NCBI GenBank assembly: GCA_039725955.1
Contig: CP091034.1
Coordinates: forward strand, 2,914,001-2,978,000
Length of the DNA stretch: 64,000 bases
Reading direction: 5' to 3'
Origin: Sinorhizobium sp. B11
Lineage (GTDB): Bacteria; Pseudomonadota; Alphaproteobacteria; Rhizobiales; Rhizobiaceae
The translations under genes were made by a program, and so were the position numbers. Below, one piece after another: positions 59,915-64,000 of this stretch (within the stretch, counting starts at the first letter, position 1; each line of letters begins with the position of its first letter). The notes under the pieces were generated by a model. It was not told the DNA's origin, did not search any database, and saw only the letters and a list, made by a program, of their open reading frames with translations.

Positions 59915-61945
59915 TTGCTGAACAACGACATGATGACGACAGGCAAGGCAGGCGAACAGGATCGCCGCGATAGCCTTACGCCGGGGAACCGTTTCCTCGG
60001 GCGTGTCGTTGCGTGCAGCGGTTCGCGCGCCACCATCGCCGCCGTGGCGGAAGCCGGTGGCACCGATCTCACCGAACTATGGTCCGTCGGTCGGCTGATT
60101 TCGATCAGCGTCGGCAGGAATCGTGTCGTCGCCCTCGTCTTCTCCATGAATACCGGCAACCAGGGCTGGGGCGAAGGCCAGGACAATGTCTTCCGCATCG
60201 AGACGGAACTGCTCGGCGAAGTCCGCGTCGACGAAGACGGCCGCGAGGAATTCTCGACCGGCATTTCGTGTTATCCCCATCTCGGCGCCATCGCCCATCG
60301 TATCCGCGCCGCGGACCTGATGCGCATCTATGATGCCGGCAAGGGCGCCACCGCAGTCATCGGCAACCTGACACAGGATGAAAGCATCGAAGCGGCGATC
60401 CATGTGCCCTCGATGCTGTCGAAGCACTTCGCCGTGGTCGGCTCGACCGGTGTCGGCAAATCGACTGCCGTCTCGCTGCTCCTGCACAAGGCGATTGAGG
60501 CCGATCCGAAGCTGCGCGTGCTGATCCTCGATCCGCACAACGAATTTGCCGCCGCCTTCCCGAAACACGCCGTTACCATCGATACCGATACACTCGACCT
60601 GCCCTTCTGGCTGATGCGGCTCGAGGAATTCGCCGAAGTGGTCTTCCGCGGCCGCCCGCCGGTACCGGAAGAGCTCGACATGCTGCGCGATATCCTGCCG
60701 GAGGCCAAGCGCGCCTTCCGCGGCAGCGACAGTTCGCTTGTGCGCCGACAGACGGAAAAGAGCTCGATCACTGCCGATACGCCGGTGCCGTACCGCATCG
60801 CCGACCTGCTTGCTCTCATCGACGAGCGCATCGGCCGGCTGGAAGGCCGCACCGAAAAACCGTTCCTGCGCTCGCTGAAAATGCGCATCATCGCCGCGAT
60901 CAACGATCCGCGCTACCACTTCATGTTCTCCAATAACACGATCAGCGACACGATCACGGAGACCATCGCGCAGATCTTCCGCATCCCCGGCGACAACAGG
61001 CCGATCTGCACCTTCCAGCTCGCCGGCATCCCCTCCGAAGTCGTCAATTCGGTCGCGTCCGTGCTCTGCCGCATGGCCTTCGAAATCGCGCTCTGGAGCG
61101 AAGGCGCCATTCACATGCTGGTCGTCTGCGAAGAGGCGCACCGCTATATACCCTCGGATCCGAACCTCGGCTTCGTTCCGACCCGCCAGGCGATTGCCCG
61201 CATTGCCAAGGAAGGCCGCAAATACGGCGTCTCGCTCGGCATCATCACCCAGCGCCCGGGAGAGCTCGACCAGACGATCCTGTCGCAGTGCTCGACACTC
61301 TTTGCCATGCGCCTCGCCAACGACCGCGACCAGGAAATCATCCGCTCGGCCATCCCCAATTCCTCGATCTCGACGACGAGCTTCATCTCCTCGATCGGAA
61401 ATGGCGAGGCGATCGCCTTCGGTGAGGCGATCCGCGTGCCGATGCGCATGCGCTTCCTGCGCGTCGATGACAGCCTGCTGCCAAAGGCTCACAGTGCCAC
61501 CAGCAAACATGCCGAGGAAGACCCGGACACCGTCGACCTGCGCCGCATCGTCACCCGCATGCGGGCGATCACATCAGGCCCCGATATTTCGACCTTCCAG
61601 CAGAGCTACAGCTCCGCGATGACGGATTACGAGCCGGACGAGGATTTCGAGGACGAGGACGCCGCCCAGCCCTACGCCGCTCCGTCGGCAACCGAGGCGC
61701 CGCTCGAGCCCTATCGGCCAGCACTCCTGCCACAGACCCGGGCCCCACTGCCCGAGCCTCCGCCGCTCTCGCCGCAAACCTCCATCGACGCGCGCCTGGA
61801 AGCGCTGCGCCGGGAAATGCGCCGCGACGAGCAGCCGAAGCCGGCCTTCGGCGAACAGACGTCACAGCCACGCCGCGAGGGTGGCATGTCACTGCGCGAA
61901 AGCATCCTGAAGAAGCCGCTGAGCAGCCTCTACAATAAGGATTGA
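59915..61945 (+). CDS. HerA-like ATPase (DUF87 domain)
   Basis: 676 residues from a TTG at 59915, nine bases after GGGGAG; ATGs at 59930 and 59933 lack a site. An N-terminal HAS-barrel-like region (about 25-150) precedes an FtsK/HerA ATPase core. Walker A is VVGSTGVGKSTAV (residues 174-186), LRVLILDPHNEF follows, Walker B is HMLVVCEEAHRYIP, and ARIAKEGRKYGVSLGIITQRPGELDQTILSQC forms the sensor segments. The last 150 residues are acidic and Pro-rich, probably disordered. HerA proteins drive DNA translocation with nucleases such as NurA, but no nuclease or defence gene is adjacent. Confidence 0.88.
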   Translation: MLNNDMMTTGKAGEQDRRDSLTPGNRFLGRVVACSGSRATIAAVAEAGGTDLTELWSVGRLISISVGRNRVVALVFSMNTGNQGWGEGQDNVFRIETELLGEVRVDEDGREEFSTGISCYPHLGAIAHRIRAADLMRIYDAGKGATAVIGNLTQDESIEAAIHVPSMLSKHFAVVGSTGVGKSTAVSLLLHKAIEADPKLRVLILDPHNEFAAAFPKHAVTIDTDTLDLPFWLMRLEEFAEVVFRGRPPVPEELDMLRDILPEAKRAFRGSDSSLVRRQTEKSSITADTPVPYRIADLLALIDERIGRLEGRTEKPFLRSLKMRIIAAINDPRYHFMFSNNTISDTITETIAQIFRIPGDNRPICTFQLAGIPSEVVNSVASVLCRMAFEIALWSEGAIHMLVVCEEAHRYIPSDPNLGFVPTRQAIARIAKEGRKYGVSLGIITQRPGELDQTILSQCSTLFAMRLANDRDQEIIRSAIPNSSISTTSFISSIGNGEAIAFGEAIRVPMRMRFLRVDDSLLPKAHSATSKHAEEDPDTVDLRRIVTRMRAITSGPDISTFQQSYSSAMTDYEPDEDFEDEDAAQPYAAPSATEAPLEPYRPALLPQTRAPLPEPPPLSPQTSIDARLEALRREMRRDEQPKPAFGEQTSQPRREGGMSLRESILKKPLSSLYNKD

Positions 61946-61953
61946 GCGGTGGC

Positions 61954-62502
61954 TCAGTGAAAATAGGAGATTGCCTCGATCCGCATGGTCTCGTCTGCGA
62001 CCGCCAGCTTTATCACGGTTGGCATGGTGAGGAGCTTCCACAATTCGTAACCGGACGTCCCAGAGAGATTCCCGAGGAAGCTGCAGAGAATGCGGCCGTG
62101 GGAAACAACGGTGCATCGCGTCGCTCCGTCCAGCTGCGAGGCAATATGGCTCAGACCGGCTCTGAATCGCGCTGCCGTTTCGGCATGGGAATCGCCCCAG
62201 ACCCGGTTCTCCCGATCGCTGAAATAGCGCTCGACCGATATCGCGAAATCGTCGCTTGATATCCACGCCACTTTGTCGGCTCGATGCTCGCGAAACTCCT
62301 CGACAGCCGTCACCTCCAGGTGCGTCAACTGTCTTGCCGTCTGCATTGCCTTTGCTTCGGGGCTGCTGAAGACCAGTTCGGGCAATAGGCCTTTGAGAGA
62401 TGCAGCCACGGTACGGCCAGCCTCGGTCAACGCCCAGGAGGCGGGAGGGCGCTCCGGATCGGGCATCGTCTCTGCATGGCGAACAAGATATATTTCACGC
62501 AT
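61954..62502 (-). CDS. Histidine phosphatase superfamily protein
   Basis: 182 residues. The catalytic RHG-type motif is IYLVRHAETMPDP (His8), with LVFSSPEAKAMQTARQL supplying the second Arg and TVVSHGRILCSFL the second His. The VEEFREHRADKVAW segment holds the acid. It is a small phosphoglycerate-mutase-like phosphatase of unknown substrate. Convergent with the HerA-like gene, eight bases apart, and directly downstream of miaA on the same strand with a 12-base gap, so probably co-transcribed with miaA. Confidence 0.88.
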   Translation of the reverse strand: MREIYLVRHAETMPDPERPPASWALTEAGRTVAASLKGLLPELVFSSPEAKAMQTARQLTHLEVTAVEEFREHRADKVAWISSDDFAISVERYFSDRENRVWGDSHAETAARFRAGLSHIASQLDGATRCTVVSHGRILCSFLGNLSGTSGYELWKLLTMPTVIKLAVADETMRIEAISYFH

Positions 62503-62514
62503 TCCTGGAACACT

Positions 62515-63405
62515 TCATGTCAACCGCTCCCAGCTTTCATCCATCTGGTTGCGGAACCATGTCATCTGCCGCTTGGCATATTGCCGCGTGGCGGCCGCCC
62601 CGCGCTCGATCACCTCGCTGCGGCTCATCTCACTGCGCAGCATCGCCGCGATCTGCGATACACCGATCGCTTTCATGACAGGCATCTCGGCGGGAAGATC
62701 GAGCGCCAGCAGCGCCTTCACCTCTTCCTCTGCTCCCTGCTCCAGCATCTTCTCGAAACGGCCATTGATGCGCTGGTGCAGTACGGCGCGATCCGGCAGC
62801 ACGACGATCTTGCGCGCCGTCTCGGGATCGACGATGACTGGCCCCGCCTGCCCCTGGAATTCGGCGATCGACTGGCCCGTCGCCTCGAAGACTTCAAGCG
62901 CCCGCACGATCCTCTGCCCGTCCTGCGGATTGAGGCTTCCGGCGACGGCGGGATCGGCCTTGGCAAGGTCCGCATAGAGAGCTTCCGGCCCCTGCTGCAG
63001 CAGTCGGCCCCGCAGCCGCTGGCGGATCGCCTCGGGGATGACAGGCATCTCCGAGAGCCCGCCTGTCAGCGCCTTGAAATAGAGACCGGTGCCGCCGACG
63101 AAGACCGGCAGCTTTCCCTCGGCGCGGATGCGCGGCAAGAGCGCCGTCACATCCCGCAGCCAGGCGCCCGTCGAATAGGCCTGCCCCGCCGGCACGTGAC
63201 CGTAGAGATGGTGCGGCACGCCTTCCATATCTTCTTCCGAAGGCCGCGCAGTCAGCACCCTCAGCGTGTCATAGACCTGCATGCTGTCGGCGTTGATCAC
63301 CACGCCGCCATGCTGTTTGGCCAGTTCCACAGCGAGCGCGGACTTGCCGCTGGCAGTCGGCCCGGTTATCAGGATCGCATTCAAAGTGCTCAGAAGGTTT
63401 TCCAT
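62515..63405 (-). CDS. miaA: tRNA dimethylallyltransferase
   Basis: 296 residues from the ATG at 63405 (GAGGG five bases before); a tandem ATG at 63408 is possible, and the longer open frame runs into serB. P-loop AILITGPTASGKSALAVELAKQ, then VVINADSMQVYDTLRVLTARPS, PHHLYGHV, VFVGGTGLYFKALTGGL and RIVRALEVFEATGQS are all MiaA motifs. It isopentenylates A37 of tRNAs reading UNN codons. Its start codon is one base from that of the divergent serB, so its promoter must lie within serB. Confidence 0.95.
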   Translation of the reverse strand: MENLLSTLNAILITGPTASGKSALAVELAKQHGGVVINADSMQVYDTLRVLTARPSEEDMEGVPHHLYGHVPAGQAYSTGAWLRDVTALLPRIRAEGKLPVFVGGTGLYFKALTGGLSEMPVIPEAIRQRLRGRLLQQGPEALYADLAKADPAVAGSLNPQDGQRIVRALEVFEATGQSIAEFQGQAGPVIVDPETARKIVVLPDRAVLHQRINGRFEKMLEQGAEEEVKALLALDLPAEMPVMKAIGVSQIAAMLRSEMSRSEVIERGAAATRQYAKRQMTWFRNQMDESWERLT

Positions 63406-63406
63406 C

Positions 63407-64000
63407 ATGGCCCTCGTTGCCACGCTTGTTGCCAATCCGTCAAACCCCGTTCTTTCGCCCGCGATCGCCGAGCGCGCCGCCGACGCCGTCAAGTCATCGG
63501 GGCTCTACTGGCTGGCGGACGGTGTTGCCTGCGATATCGTGCTCGCGGACGGCTCCGACGGCCAGGCGGCCGAGGCCAGCCTGCACGCCGTAATCGCCGG
63601 CAACCCGATCGATCTCGTCATCCAGGAACAGGAAACCCGCCGCAAGAAGCTTTTGATCGCCGATATGGATTCCACCATGATCGGCCAGGAATGTATCGAT
63701 GAACTCGCCGCCGAAGTCGGCCTCAAGGACAGGGTCGCGGCCATCACCGCCCGCGCCATGAACGGCGAGATCGCCTTCGAGCCGGCATTGCGCGAACGCG
63801 TCGCGCTCCTGAAGGGCCTGCCGATATCGGTCGTCGATGAAGTCATTGCCAAGCGCATCACGCTGACCCCGGGCGGCCCGGAACTGATCGCCACCATGAA
63901 ATCGAAGGGCTATTACACCGCCCTCGTCTCCGGCGGCTTCACGGTCTTTACCAGCAAAATCGCCGCGACCCTCGGCTTCGACGAAAACCGCGCCAATATC
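63407..64000 (+). CDS. serB: Phosphoserine phosphatase, 3' end cut by window
   Basis: The first 198 residues are visible. An N-terminal ACT-like region (1 to about 75) precedes the HAD core with the nucleophile motif IADMDSTMIGQECIDELA (Asp86, Asp88), the cap segment (TARAMNGEIAFEPALRERVALLKGLP) and motif II (ALVSGGFTVFTSKIA). Catalyses the last step of serine synthesis. AGAAGG lies ten bases before the ATG, inside the miaA coding sequence. Head-to-head with miaA without a gap. Confidence 0.95.
   Translation, partial: MALVATLVANPSNPVLSPAIAERAADAVKSSGLYWLADGVACDIVLADGSDGQAAEASLHAVIAGNPIDLVIQEQETRRKKLLIADMDSTMIGQECIDELAAEVGLKDRVAAITARAMNGEIAFEPALRERVALLKGLPISVVDEVIAKRITLTPGGPELIATMKSKGYYTALVSGGFTVFTSKIAATLGFDENRANI

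Noticed and set aside
59915..62502. HerA-like ATPase plus histidine phosphatase as an anti-phage defence system
   Set aside because: The genes are convergent, no nuclease, SIR2 or methylase is nearby, and the flanks are core genes (ilvI, miaA, serB). Nothing indicates a defence island.

Overview
The window is a high-GC chromosomal segment from an alphaproteobacterium, most likely a Rhizobiaceae member (Rhizobium/Agrobacterium/Sinorhizobium group). The reasons are the protein families present (DMGDH-type GcvT-fusion dehydrogenase, DUF992, DUF4087, DUF3772-MscS, PleD-like regulators, GlxA regulators), rhizobial-looking intergenic hairpin repeats, and an ilvI-ilvH ... miaA/serB gene neighbourhood. 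No phage, transposase, integrase, plasmid gene or CRISPR array was seen. All calls come from reading the sequence by eye. No database search was run.

Layout. 1-10.8 kb: 3' end of a GlxA/AraC regulator, two tandem double-receiver response regulators (one with GGDEF), a dimethylglycine/sarcosine-type dehydrogenase, a small exported protein, a large MscS channel, a DUF924 protein and a receiver-histidine kinase. 11-18.6 kb: DHA2 efflux pump, GT2 glycosyltransferase, ICMT-like methyltransferase, O-methyltransferase, tRNA-Lys(CTT), PhzF protein, and a coupled NUDIX/EEP pair. 18.6-22.4 kb: an FbpABC/AfuABC-like ABC importer. 22.5-33.7 kb: lipoprotein, aldo/keto reductase, DUF2278-LTD protein, PLP aminotransferase, an ilvE gene broken by one inserted base, a vapBC pair whose toxin is broken by two inserted bases, a methyltransferase, ilvC, TetR, DUF4087, and an AraC regulator divergent from an alcohol dehydrogenase. 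33.7-36 kb: a remnant plus three small exported proteins. 36-45.4 kb: NDH-2, Lrp with a divergent racemase, MarR-GNAT, TetR, MFS, HxlR with a divergent NmrA-like oxidoreductase, pdxJ, and a MerR-LuxR fusion regulator. 45.4-53.7 kb: RecD-like helicase, FolC, GAF-GGDEF protein, an ECF sigma/anti-sigma module with a COG4315-type secreted protein, and a cobalt-type nitrile hydratase operon. 53.7-64 kb: SDR-DoxX plus DUF2269, LysE exporter, aldo/keto reductase, ilvIH with a complete attenuator, a HerA-like ATPase, a histidine phosphatase, and miaA head-to-head with serB.

How the parts connect. Branched-chain amino acid synthesis is the main shared theme: ilvI, ilvH, ilvC and a frameshifted ilvE are all here. 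The ilvIH leader encodes an 18-residue peptide containing a Leu-Ile-Val-Val run. It is followed by mutually exclusive hairpins and a terminator, and preceded by a promoter that would start the RNA almost exactly at the leader AUG. A second link is a shared promoter motif (TGTCAC-N-GTGACA plus TAGGTCAG) in front of both the PLP aminotransferase and the LysE exporter/aldo-keto reductase pair, which suggests a common unidentified regulator. Many transcription factors sit divergent from a single metabolic gene (AraC/ADH, Lrp/racemase, HxlR/NmrA), a typical local-regulation layout.

Limits: start codons are judged from Shine-Dalgarno matches and family lengths. Where they are uncertain this is stated. 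The two frameshifts could be genuine mutations or sequence errors.
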